In this document: piece after piece, positions 1 through 6,618 of the stretch
How the letters are laid out: each line of letters starts with the position of its first letter
How positions within the stretch are numbered: the stretch's first letter is position 1
Assembly: GCA_945888565.1 (NCBI GenBank)
Contig: CAMDAL010000093.1
Coordinates: 1-12,391, forward strand
Length of the DNA: 12,391 nt
Reading direction: 5' to 3'
From: Devosia equisanguinis
GTDB taxonomy: Bacteria > Pseudomonadota > Alphaproteobacteria > Rhizobiales > Devosiaceae
The notes under the pieces: generated by a model
What the model was told of the DNA's origin: nothing
Seen by the model: the letters and a program-made list of their open reading frames with translations, nothing else
The model's database searches: none
Made by a program: the position numbers and the translations under genes

Positions 1-665
1 GCGATGATCGCATGCGGCTTTGGAAACGCATCGGTCGGGGTGTGCGCCGCGCGATAGGCGGCGAAGGCCGGTGCGGACGGCGTGGCGGAAAAATGCGCCG
101 CGAACGAATAGCCGACGCCGAGCTGGCCGGCCGCCTGCGCGCTCGCGCCCGACGAGCCGAGCAGCCAGATCGGCGGCAGGGCCACCCGTTCCGGCGCCAC
201 CGTGATCGCCGCAAAGGGATGGTCGGGGGCGAAGTTGCCTTCCTCGAAGGCCAGCATCTCGGCCAGCTCCTGCGCGAAATACTCGCCGCCCACCGAACGC
301 AGCGCCGATAGCGTCCGCCCATCGCTGCCACCGGCCCGGCCGATGCCGAGATCGATGCGGCCGGGGTTCAGCCCGTTGAGCGTGCGATACGTCTCGACCA
401 CCCGCAGCGGCACATGGTTGGGCAGCATCACGCCACCCGACCCGACGCGGATGCGCTTCGTATTCGCGGCCGAGGTGGCAATCAGCACCTCGGGCGATGA
501 AGACGCAATCGACGGCATGCCGTGATGCTCGGCATACCAGACGCGGGTGTAGCCCAGATCATCGCCGAGCTGGGCGAGGCGCGTGATCTGCTTCAGCGCA
601 TCGGGGGTGGAGGTGCCTTCCGACACCGGGGCGAGGTCGAGAATGGAAAGCGGGAGATTGGCCAT
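1..665 (-). CDS. LLM-class flavin-dependent oxidoreductase, MsnO8/YhbW-like (3' part outside window)
   Basis: The first 221 residues of a luciferase-like (bacterial luciferase alpha-chain fold) flavin oxidoreductase are present; the C-terminal part lies beyond the left edge. The protein starts MANLPLSILDLAPV and carries the family blocks WYAEHH (43-48), GSGGVMLPNH (75-84), PGRIDLGIGRAGG (101-113) and WLLGSSG (167-173). These match the 'luciferase family oxidoreductase, group 1' set that includes E. coli YhbW, usually about 330 residues. Such enzymes bind reduced FMN in a TIM barrel and oxidise a small organic substrate; the substrate cannot be told from sequence. The ATG at 665 is chosen because the family begins just before the P-L-S-(I/V)-L-D-L block. 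No Shine-Dalgarno sequence precedes it. The gene follows the ABC transporter by 50 bp on the same strand and could be read through from it. Confidence 0.93.
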   Translation of the reverse strand, partial: MANLPLSILDLAPVSEGTSTPDALKQITRLAQLGDDLGYTRVWYAEHHGMPSIASSSPEVLIATSAANTKRIRVGSGGVMLPNHVPLRVVETYRTLNGLNPGRIDLGIGRAGGSDGRTLSALRSVGGEYFAQELAEMLAFEEGNFAPDHPFAAITVAPERVALPPIWLLGSSGASAQAAGQLGVGYSFAAHFSATPSAPAFAAYRAAHTPTDAFPKPHAII

Positions 666-670
666 ACGGG

Positions 671-676
671 CTTATA
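671..676 (-). promoter_or_regulatory. Possible -10 element immediately before the flavin oxidoreductase start
   Basis: On the minus strand TATAAG (5 of 6 with TATAAT) ends only 5 nt before the ATG at 665. No convincing -35 hexamer lies 16-18 nt upstream. If it is used, the transcript would start at or next to the ATG, giving a leaderless mRNA, which fits the missing Shine-Dalgarno. A small inverted repeat (ATCGG/CCGAT, 676-691) overlaps its upstream side. This is weak evidence from pattern alone. Confidence 0.25.
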
Positions 677-715
677 TCGGCATTTACCGATGGAATGGAA
701 GGAAAGCGGGGCAGA

Positions 716-2527
716 TTACTCTGCCGCCGCCAGCCCCTTCACCAGTTCCCCGGCCTGCCGCTCGAACAGCCGGCGGTAGATGCCGCCATCGAGTTTCACC
801 AACTGCGCATGCGTGCCTTCCTCGACGACCTTGCCGGCATCGAAAACCAGCAGCCGGTCGAGCGAACGCACGGTCGACAGCCGGTGGGCGATGACCAGCG
901 TGGTGCGGCCGATCATCAGCCGGTCCATCGCCTGCTGGATCAGCGCCTCGCTCTCCGAATCGAGGCTGGACGTCGCCTCGTCGAGGATCAGCACCCGGGC
1001 GTTCGACAGGAACGCGCGGGCAATCGCCACGCGCTGCCGCTCGCCGCCAGACAGCTTGATGCCGCGCTCGCCCACCAGCGTCTCGTAGCCCTTGGGCAGC
1101 CGCTCGATGAACTCGTGCGCGTTGGCGAGCTTCGCCGACTCGATGATCTCGTCGCGCGTCGCCTCCGGCCGCCCATAGGCGATGTTCTCGGCCAGCGAGC
1201 GGTGAAACAGCACCGGGTCCTGCTGCACGATGGCGATCTGACGCCGCAGCGAGGCTTGCGCCACTTCTCGAATGTCGACGCCATCGACCGTCACCCGGCC
1301 GCCCGAAACATCGTAAAGCCGCTGGATCAGCTTCACGAACGTGGTCTTGCCCGAGCCCGAATGACCGACGAGGCCGACCCGCTCGCCGGGCCGAATGGTG
1401 ACGTTCAGGTCCTGGTAGAGCGGCCGCGTGTGCACGCCGTAGTGGAAGTCGACATGCTCGAACGCGATGCCGCCCGCCGCTATGGCGATCGGCGTGACTC
1501 CCGCGCGGTCGTCGATCCCCAGCGGTTCGTCGTCCAGCCGCACCAGCTCTTCCATGTCGTTCACCGAGCGCTGCAGGTTGCGCACGTGCTGGCCGATGTC
1601 GCGCAGGTAGCCCTGCAGCACCAGGAAGCTGGTGATGACGAAGGTGATGTCGCCCGCCGACGCCGCGCCGGCCTGCCAGAGGTAGAGCCCGGCGCCGATG
1701 ATCGAGATGCGCATCAGCCACAGCAGCGTGTTCTGCACGGTGCCGTTGAAGGTACCGCGGTGCCATGTGCGGTCGGTGCGCGAGCGCCACTTGTCGAGCA
1801 CCAGCTTCAGCCGGCTCTCCTCGCGCGTCTCGGCGCCAAACCCCTTCACCACCGCGTTGCACGAGATGGCATCGGCCAGCGCGCCGCCCATGCGGGTATC
1901 CCACATGTTCGCGAGGCTCGCGGCCGGGGCGACCCAGGCGGTCGACAGCGTCACCGTCACGGCGATGTAGATGAGCGAACCGACGCCGACGATCAGCCCC
2001 ATCAGCGGCCAGAACAGGCCGAGCAGGATAGTCGAGCCGATCAGCATCGCGATCGACGGCAGGAGCGCGATCAGCACTGTGTCGTTGAGGACGTCGAGGG
2101 CCCACATGCCGCGGGTGATCTTGCGGACCGTCGAGCCGGCGAACGCGTTGGCGTGCCAGTCGGACGAAAAGCGCTGTACCCGCTTGAAGGCGTGGGTCAC
2201 CACATCGCTCATCATCCTCAGCGTCAGGCGGATGATCAGCATGAAGATGGCCTGGCGCAGCAGCACCGCCATCAGGCCCAGCCCGGCAAGGAACAGAAAG
2301 GCGCTCACCGCGCTGTTCCAGGCGATCTCGCTGGTTGCCGCCCCGCTGGCCACTGCCTCAACGAGGCGGCCGGCGAAGAATGGCGTCAGTAGATCCGTGG
2401 TAATCTCGCCGAGCACGCAGAGCATGATTACTGCAATGCGGATGGGCTGCTTCTGCCAGTGCCGGAAGGCGAAGCCCAGCACCTTGGAAAAGGCTTCAGC
2501 GCGGAAGTCTATCTTGAAACGAGCCAT
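716..2527 (-). CDS. ABC exporter, fused transmembrane and ATPase half-transporter (ABCB/MsbA-like)
   Basis: A 603-residue type I ABC exporter half-transporter, expected to dimerise in the inner membrane and move a hydrophobic or peptide-like substrate outward using ATP. Residues about 28-325 form the six-helix membrane domain, with hydrophobic stretches near 30-50, 72-100, 150-195 and 265-310. Residues about 350-590 form the ATPase: Walker A GHSGSGKT (388-395), Q-loop VQQDPVLF (434-441), signature LSGGERQR (492-499), Walker B VLILDE (512-517) and H-loop His548 in IAHRL. All catalytic motifs are intact and the length is usual, so the protein should be active. The substrate is unknown; the adjacent oxidoreductase gives no firm clue. 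The ATG at 2527 is the only start available in its open frame and has a poor Shine-Dalgarno. A structured 335-bp leader lies upstream. Confidence 0.95.
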   Translation of the reverse strand: MARFKIDFRAEAFSKVLGFAFRHWQKQPIRIAVIMLCVLGEITTDLLTPFFAGRLVEAVASGAATSEIAWNSAVSAFLFLAGLGLMAVLLRQAIFMLIIRLTLRMMSDVVTHAFKRVQRFSSDWHANAFAGSTVRKITRGMWALDVLNDTVLIALLPSIAMLIGSTILLGLFWPLMGLIVGVGSLIYIAVTVTLSTAWVAPAASLANMWDTRMGGALADAISCNAVVKGFGAETREESRLKLVLDKWRSRTDRTWHRGTFNGTVQNTLLWLMRISIIGAGLYLWQAGAASAGDITFVITSFLVLQGYLRDIGQHVRNLQRSVNDMEELVRLDDEPLGIDDRAGVTPIAIAAGGIAFEHVDFHYGVHTRPLYQDLNVTIRPGERVGLVGHSGSGKTTFVKLIQRLYDVSGGRVTVDGVDIREVAQASLRRQIAIVQQDPVLFHRSLAENIAYGRPEATRDEIIESAKLANAHEFIERLPKGYETLVGERGIKLSGGERQRVAIARAFLSNARVLILDEATSSLDSESEALIQQAMDRLMIGRTTLVIAHRLSTVRSLDRLLVFDAGKVVEEGTHAQLVKLDGGIYRRLFERQAGELVKGLAAAE

Positions 2528-2541
2528 TGTCTCATGTCCGG

Positions 2542-2665
2542 GCGCGCTAAACGCGCAGCGAACCGGTCCCGATTGGAGCGAAGGTGGGAGCCGCCGGAGC
2601 GGCAGTCAGGGGACCGCTGAGCAGTCCGGCGCGCGTCCTAACGGAGCGCGCAATCCCCGAAGGGG
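2542..2665 (-). promoter_or_regulatory. Hairpin-rich leader upstream of the ABC transporter
   Basis: Five stem-loops are packed into 124 nt. Read on the minus strand from the far end they are: CCCC/GGGG with a 3-nt loop (2655-2665); a strong hairpin with arms GCGCGC/GCGCGC plus TCC/GGA, one bulge and a 4-nt loop (2629-2651); a 7-bp stem with a 3-nt loop (2611-2627), which pairs fully only in the minus-strand RNA because one C-A mismatch becomes G-U; GCCGC/GCGGC with a tetraloop (2590-2603); and GCGCG/CGCGC with a 5-nt loop (2542-2556), which ends 14 nt before the ABC start codon. No U-run follows any of them, so none is a standard intrinsic terminator. High GC makes chance hairpins common, but this density in a non-coding gap stands out. 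It could be a regulatory leader, an sRNA or a dispersed repeat. Confidence 0.4.
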
Positions 2666-2691
2666 CGAGGTCGCTTGGTGATATGCATCAT
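2638..2691 (-). CDS. Candidate 17-residue leader peptide (uORF) before the ABC transporter
   Basis: A short frame encodes MMHITKRPRPFGDCALR and stops with TAG, 110 nt before the ABC transporter ATG. It is preceded by AGGGAGGGG (2696-2704 on the minus strand), with GGAGG 6 nt from the first ATG, a better ribosome site than that of the ABC gene itself. Its last codons and stop lie inside the strong hairpin at 2629-2651, and a second hairpin lies within its coding part, so translation would have to open both. That geometry fits a leader peptide controlling the downstream gene. The frame differs from that of the transporter. I do not recognise the peptide; without comparative data it could be a chance frame. 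Confidence 0.35.
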   Translation of the reverse strand: MMHITKRPRPFGDCALR

Positions 2692-2862
2692 GCCGCCCCT
2701 CCCTGGTTCGATCGGACGAGACAAGCCTCTTAGGCGAGAATCCGTTCGGCTGCAACTGCCGAGAATGGCGCGGCGCTAGAGGGTGAGCGCGACCGTGGTT
2801 GCAGGCCCATCGCGACCACGACCAGCCTGGAGAGAAGGGCCAAACGTCCCAGGGCTCAGGCG
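2692..2862. other. Non-coding spacer between the EVE gene and the candidate leader peptide
   Basis: Together with the hairpin block this makes a 335-bp gap without a standard gene (2528-2862). This part holds the Shine-Dalgarno of the short frame at 2696-2704, short inverted repeats (GCCT/AGGC around 2730-2740; CGGC/GCCG around 2746-2760) and an imperfect repeat of CGCGACC near 2800-2816. On the minus strand a weak promoter-like pair, TTGCAG then TAAGAG 17 nt later, lies near 2730-2758 and could serve the leader and ABC gene; the match to consensus is poor. No U-tract terminator for the EVE operon is visible. Confidence 0.4.
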
Positions 2863-3288
2863 CTACAACCCGCCCATCTCGCAGATCAGCTTCCACTCGG
2901 CATCTGTGACCTTCGACACCGACAGGCGCGACAGCCTCACCAGCTCCATGTTGGCGAGTTCCGGCGTTGCCTTGATCGTCGCCAGCGTCACCGGCTTCGG
3001 CAGCGGCTTCACCGGCAGCATGTCGACGCATTCCCACACGATCTTGCCCTTGTCGTTGGGCTCGGCCGTGGAATCGGGGTGCGCCAGCGCCACCACCTTC
3101 ATGATGCCGACGATCTCCTTGCCGATATTGGAGTGGTAGAAGAACGCCTCGTCGCCGAGCTGCATCGCCTGCATGTTGTTGCGCGCGGTGTAGTTGCGCA
3201 CGCCGTGCCACTCCTCCGGCGTCCCGCGGCCGACGACGTCGTCCCACGAGTTGACGTCGGGTTCGGATTTCATCAGCCAGTAGGCCAT
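2863..3288 (-). CDS. EVE-domain protein (PUA-like modified-base reader)
   Basis: The 141-residue protein is a stand-alone EVE domain covering its whole length. The diagnostic blocks are AYWLMKSEPD (2-11), HGVRNYTARNNM (28-39), MQLGDEAFFYHSN (42-54) and the central IVGIMKVVA strand with a following H-P-D. EVE domains share the PUA/YTH fold and are thought to recognise modified bases in RNA or DNA through an aromatic pocket; related human THYN1 binds modified DNA. The exact ligand here is unknown. The ATG at 3288 follows GAGGG with 6-nt spacing, and that Shine-Dalgarno starts within the stop codon of the yciI gene upstream, so the two genes are translationally close. It is the last gene of the tsaD-gpsA-yciI-EVE run. 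Length and start are normal for the family. Confidence 0.93.
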   Translation of the reverse strand: MAYWLMKSEPDVNSWDDVVGRGTPEEWHGVRNYTARNNMQAMQLGDEAFFYHSNIGKEIVGIMKVVALAHPDSTAEPNDKGKIVWECVDMLPVKPLPKPVTLATIKATPELANMELVRLSRLSVSKVTDAEWKLICEMGGL

Positions 3289-3298
3289 CGCCCGCCCT

Positions 3299-3586
3299 CT
3301 ACTTCTTGGTGTTGTTGATCCCGAGGTGCCAGCGCTTGATGGTGACCGAATCGAACACGCCCTGCAGCACGAACGGGTCGCGGTCGAAATCGGCCCGGGC
3401 GGCGTCGTAGCTTTCGGCCTCGATCACCACGATCGAGCCGGTCATGTCGCCATTGTCGTCGAGGAAGGGGCCGGCGAGGATCAGGCGGTCGCCCAGCGTC
3501 TCGAGGTGCTTCAGGTGCTCCGGACGCACGGCCTGGCGCCTCGCGAGTCCATTGGGCTTGTCGTGGGCAATCAGGGCATAAAGCAA
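3299..3586 (-). CDS. YciI-family protein, TTG start
   Basis: A 95-residue protein of the YciI family (ferredoxin-like alpha-beta barrel, small dimeric enzymes or binding proteins of mostly unknown substrate). Family signs are LYALIAHDK (2-10), R-P-E-H-L-K-H-L (21-28) with the conserved His24, G-D-R-L-I-L-A-G-P-F (32-41), the strand GSIVVIEA (50-57) and D-x-D-P-F-V-L-Q-G-V-F (a D-R-D-P-F core near 69-73). The frame stays open far upstream into gpsA, but homology begins at LLYALIAH, where a TTG lies 7 nt after GGAGG (3594-3598 on the minus strand). That start lies 2 nt after the gpsA stop and gives the usual family length. The EVE gene follows 10 nt later. A role in pathway terms cannot be read from sequence. 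Confidence 0.9.
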   Translation of the reverse strand: MLYALIAHDKPNGLARRQAVRPEHLKHLETLGDRLILAGPFLDDNGDMTGSIVVIEAESYDAARADFDRDPFVLQGVFDSVTIKRWHLGINNTKK

Positions 3587-3588
3587 AG

Positions 3589-4557
3589 TCAGTCCTCCCG
3601 CTTGAGCGGCCTCGACATCAGGCCGGCGACGATTTCGTTGATGGTGACACGGCCCCCGAGCAGCAGGTTTACTGCATCGATGAGCGGGGCGTCGATACCG
3701 AGGCCGTCGGCCAGTTGCTTGGCCACCGGCGCAGTGGTGACGCCCTCGGCGAGGCCGATGCCGGCGATGCTGTCGCCACGGCCCAGTGCCATGCCGGTCT
3801 GGTAGTTGCGCGACTGGGTCGAGGTGCAGCTCAGCGTCAGGTCGCCGAGCCCGGCGAGACCGGTCAGCGTGTGGGCGCTGCCGCCCATCTTCACCACCAG
3901 CCGGGTCAGTTCGGCGAACGCGCGGGCGATCATGGCCGAGCGGGCCGAGGCCCCGAGTCCGGCGCCCTCTACTGCGCCACAACCCAGCGCGTAGACGTTC
4001 TTCAACGCCCCGGCCAGTTCGACGCCGAGCAGGTCGTCGGTGGCGTAGAGGCGGAAGGTCGGGCCGGCGAGGGCGGCGGCAACATCCGAGGTGGCTTCGG
4101 CATCGTTGCCGGCGAGGGTCACCGCTGTCGGCCGGCCCGCCGCAACGTCGACGGCAAAGCTCGGGCCGGAGAGGACGAAGGCATCGGCGTCGGGGACGAT
4201 ATCGTGGAGGATCTCGCTCTGCCGCTTCAGGCTGCCATGTTCGAGCCCCTTGGCGGTCAGCACCACCGGCTTGCCGCGCAGGGCTGGGGCATGCTGGGTG
4301 AGCGCCGCACGGCTTGCCTGCGCCGGGACGGCGAGGACGTAGATATCGGCGTCGGGCACGTCACTGGAGGCCCCGATCCTCGAAGACAACTGCTGGTCGC
4401 CGAGGTGGGCTGAGTTGGACCGCCGGGTGTTGATCTCGTCGATCACCTGCGGATCGCGCCCCACGATTGTCACTTCGCGTCCGGCGATGGCCGCAGCCTG
4501 CGCCAGGGCGGTGCCCCAGGCGCCGGCTCCGATCACGGCTACACGCTCAAGCCCCAT
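3589..4557 (-). CDS. gpsA: Glycerol-3-phosphate dehydrogenase [NAD(P)+]
   Basis: GpsA reduces dihydroxyacetone phosphate to sn-glycerol-3-phosphate, the backbone for phospholipid synthesis, in the cytoplasm. The 322-residue product is of normal length. Residues 1-30 form the Rossmann nucleotide site with G-A-G-A-W-G (10-15). Other family blocks are VLTAKGLEH (99-107, Lys103), LSGPSFA (129-135), GALKNVYALGCG (183-194, with catalytic Lys186), and AGLGDLTLSCTS followed by SRN (235-251). Its ATG overlaps the end of tsaD by 11 bp, so translation is probably coupled. A tsaD-gpsA-yciI order is common in Alphaproteobacteria. Nothing is missing or unusual in the protein. Confidence 0.98.
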   Translation of the reverse strand: MGLERVAVIGAGAWGTALAQAAAIAGREVTIVGRDPQVIDEINTRRSNSAHLGDQQLSSRIGASSDVPDADIYVLAVPAQASRAALTQHAPALRGKPVVLTAKGLEHGSLKRQSEILHDIVPDADAFVLSGPSFAVDVAAGRPTAVTLAGNDAEATSDVAAALAGPTFRLYATDDLLGVELAGALKNVYALGCGAVEGAGLGASARSAMIARAFAELTRLVVKMGGSAHTLTGLAGLGDLTLSCTSTQSRNYQTGMALGRGDSIAGIGLAEGVTTAPVAKQLADGLGIDAPLIDAVNLLLGGRVTINEIVAGLMSRPLKRED

Positions 4558-5608
4558 GGTGGCTCAGCCCCATGTCGGCGCTGTCGAGCGGCCAGCGCGC
4601 CCTGGCGGAAAAATCGAGCGGATCGGCGGCGCCGAGCGACAGGCGTTCCGCCCCGGCCCAGGCGACCATCGCGCCATTGTCGGTACACAGCGGGATGGGC
4701 GGCACGACGAGGCGGGCGCCTGCCGCCTGCACCGCCTCGTTCAGCGCCGCGCCGATGGTCATGTTGGCCGCCACGCCACCCGCTACCACCAGCACCGGCG
4801 GATGCCCCGGCAGTTCGGCACGGTATCTCGCCAGCGCCGACTTCGCCCGTGTCGAAACGATCTCGGCCACGGTGCGCTGGAAGCTGGCGCAGATATCGGC
4901 GACGGTCTGGTCGTCGAGCGGCGCCTGCCCCTCGGCGGCGAGGCGCACTGCGGTCTTCAGCCCTGAAAACGAAAAATCGAGCCGGTTTTCCTTGAGCAGC
5001 GGCCGCGGGAACCTGAAGCGCTCCGGATCGCCGAGCCGCGCCAGCTTCTCCACCTGTGGCCCGCCCGGGTTGCCGAGGCCCAGCAGCTTTGCCACCTTGT
5101 CGAAGGCTTCGCCCAGCGCATCGTCGATGGTGGTGCCCCAGCGCTCGTAATCGCCGACGCCCCGCACCAGCACGAACTGGCTGTGCCCGCCGGAGACCAG
5201 CAGCATCAGGTAGGGAAACGCCACGCCATCGGTCAGCCGGGCGGTCAGCGCGTGTGCTTCGAGGTGGTTCACCGCCACCAGTGGTTTGTGCAGCGCCGCC
5301 GACAGCGCCTTGGCGGTGGTCAGCCCCACCAGCACGCCGCCGATCAGCCCCGGCCCGGCCGTCGCGGCGATCGCGTCGACCTCGCCGAGCTTCATCCCGG
5401 CCTCCGAGCAGGCCTGCGCAATGATGTGGTCGAGCCAGGTGACATGCGCCCGCGCCGCCAGTTCCGGCACGACGCCACCGAAGGCCGCGTGCTCATCGAG
5501 CTGGCTGCGCACCACGTTGGAAAGGATCGTCGCACGGCCATCCGCAGCGCGCTCGACGATCGAGGCGGCGGTTTCGTCGCAGCTGGTTTCGATCCCGAGA
5601 ACTCTCAT
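4547..5608 (-). CDS. tsaD: tRNA N6-adenosine threonylcarbamoyltransferase
   Basis: TsaD moves the threonylcarbamoyl group from threonylcarbamoyl-AMP to A37 of tRNAs reading ANN codons, acting with TsaB and TsaE (neither is in this window). The 353-residue protein has the ASKHA fold. It starts MRVLGIETSCDET and carries the metal-binding NHLEAH motif (114-119, His115 and His119), VSGGHSQ (138-144), GEAFDKVAKLLGLG (166-179), FSFSGLKTA (212-220) and CTDNGAM (308-314) with metal ligand Asp310. Length is normal. The ATG at 5608 is chosen because the family begins at M-x-V-L-G-I-E-T-S; an in-frame TTG directly before it (5611) could add one residue. It is the first gene of the minus-strand operon and diverges from hemC across 68 bp. 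Confidence 0.98.
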   Translation of the reverse strand: MRVLGIETSCDETAASIVERAADGRATILSNVVRSQLDEHAAFGGVVPELAARAHVTWLDHIIAQACSEAGMKLGEVDAIAATAGPGLIGGVLVGLTTAKALSAALHKPLVAVNHLEAHALTARLTDGVAFPYLMLLVSGGHSQFVLVRGVGDYERWGTTIDDALGEAFDKVAKLLGLGNPGGPQVEKLARLGDPERFRFPRPLLKENRLDFSFSGLKTAVRLAAEGQAPLDDQTVADICASFQRTVAEIVSTRAKSALARYRAELPGHPPVLVVAGGVAANMTIGAALNEAVQAAGARLVVPPIPLCTDNGAMVAWAGAERLSLGAADPLDFSARARWPLDSADMGLSHHGA

Positions 5609-5676
5609 CAACCTTGTCCGACAAAGCGGGGAGGGGTAAGCCGACGCGGCTCTGGCCTATATAGGTACGGTTTGAA
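5609..5676. promoter_or_regulatory. Divergent tsaD/hemC promoter region with a CCTATATAGG palindrome
   Basis: This 68-bp gap must hold the start signals for both divergent operons unless they begin inside the genes. The perfect 10-bp palindrome CCTATATAGG (5656-5665) is an AT-rich island in GC-rich DNA and offers a TATATA -10-like hexamer to both strands. For hemC it would place the transcript start a few bases before the ATG at 5677, giving a very short leader. No good TTGACA-like -35 lies at the right distance on either side. An AG-rich run GGGGAGGGG (5628-5636) is also present. The call as promoter rests mainly on position. Confidence 0.45.
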
Positions 5677-6612
5677 ATGCAATCGGCCCCCTTTCTCACC
5701 ATCGGCACCCGCGGCTCGCTGCTCGCGCTATGGCAGGCGCACGAAGTGCAGCGGCTGCTGGCGGAAGCGCATGGCGTGGCGGTTGACGATATCGCCTTCC
5801 GCAGCTTCACCACGACGGGCGACAGGCTGACCGACCGGCCGCTGAGCGAGGCGGGCGGCAAGGGGCTGTTCTCGAAAGAAATCGAAGCGGCGCTGGCGGC
5901 TGGCGAAATCGACCTCGGGGTGCATTCGAGCAAGGACATGGCCTCGGTGCTGCCCGACGGGCTCGTCCTCGCCGCCTTTCTTGAGCGCGACGATATCCGC
6001 GACGCCTTCGTATCGCTGAAATATGCCTCGCTCGACGCACTTCCGCAGGGCGCGAGGCTCGGTTCGAGCTCCATCCGCCGCGCCGCGCAGATGCTGCGGG
6101 CGCGCCCGGACCTCGATATCGTGCCGTTCCGCGGCAATGTCGGCACGCGCCTGCAGAAGCTGGGCGATGGCGTCGCCGACGCCACGCTGCTTGCCGCGGC
6201 CGGGCTCAACCGTCTCGGGCAGGCCGACAAGATCACCGCCTATCTCGATCCGCGCACCTTCCTGCCCGCCCCGGCACAGGGCGCCATCTGCGTCGAAATT
6301 CGCGCCGACGATGCCCGCACCGCCGGACTCGTCGCGCCGCTCGACCACGCGCCCACGTCCACCACCATCGCTGCTGAACGATCGCTGCTGCGCACGCTCG
6401 ACGGATCCTGTCGCACTCCCATCGGCGCGTTTACGGAACTGAACGATTTGTCGTGCAGTTTGACCGCGGAGATCCTGAGCCCCGACGGAAGCGAGTACTA
6501 TCGCGACACGCTTTCGGGGCGTCCCGACGAGGCCCTGCAGATCGGCGCCGAACTCGGACGCCGGCTGCTGGCCGCCGCCGGTCCGGATTTCGCGCGTCAG
6601 TTCAAGGGGTAG
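5677..6612 (+). CDS. hemC: Hydroxymethylbilane synthase (porphobilinogen deaminase)
   Basis: HemC joins four porphobilinogen molecules into hydroxymethylbilane in the cytoplasm. The 311-residue product is of normal length and complete. It has the N-terminal TIGTRGSLLALWQA block (8-21), HSSKDM with catalytic Asp87 (83-88), GSSSIRRAAQ (129-138), FRGNVGTRLQKL (151-162) and the cofactor-attachment loop GSCRTPIGAF with Cys245, which binds the dipyrromethane primer. It is the first gene of the plus-strand heme block; hemD starts 7 nt after its stop. The ATG at 5677 has only a weak upstream AGG, which fits a short leader starting at the palindromic AT island. Confidence 0.98.
   Translation: MQSAPFLTIGTRGSLLALWQAHEVQRLLAEAHGVAVDDIAFRSFTTTGDRLTDRPLSEAGGKGLFSKEIEAALAAGEIDLGVHSSKDMASVLPDGLVLAAFLERDDIRDAFVSLKYASLDALPQGARLGSSSIRRAAQMLRARPDLDIVPFRGNVGTRLQKLGDGVADATLLAAAGLNRLGQADKITAYLDPRTFLPAPAQGAICVEIRADDARTAGLVAPLDHAPTSTTIAAERSLLRTLDGSCRTPIGAFTELNDLSCSLTAEILSPDGSEYYRDTLSGRPDEALQIGAELGRRLLAAAGPDFARQFKG
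6604..6609 (+). promoter_or_regulatory. Ribosome binding site that selects the hemD TTG start
   Basis: AAGGGG overlaps the end of hemC and stands 9 nt from the TTG at 6619 but 15 nt from the next in-frame ATG (6625). The spacing favours TTG, which also gives the usual M-R-x-L-V-T-R-P beginning of HemD. Confidence 0.6.
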
Positions 6613-6618
6613 TTCCAT

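Noticed and set aside
695..2392. Long plus-strand 565-residue frame and minus-strand 473-residue frame over the ABC transporter
   Set aside because: Both are high-GC shadow frames with Arg/His/Ala-rich composition and no family motif; the 603-residue ABC frame has all expected ATPase motifs.
2606..3247. 213-residue minus-strand frame across the EVE gene and leader
   Set aside because: Out of frame with the well-supported EVE protein; composition is that of a shadow frame. Only the short frame at 2638-2691 in this region has a good ribosome site.
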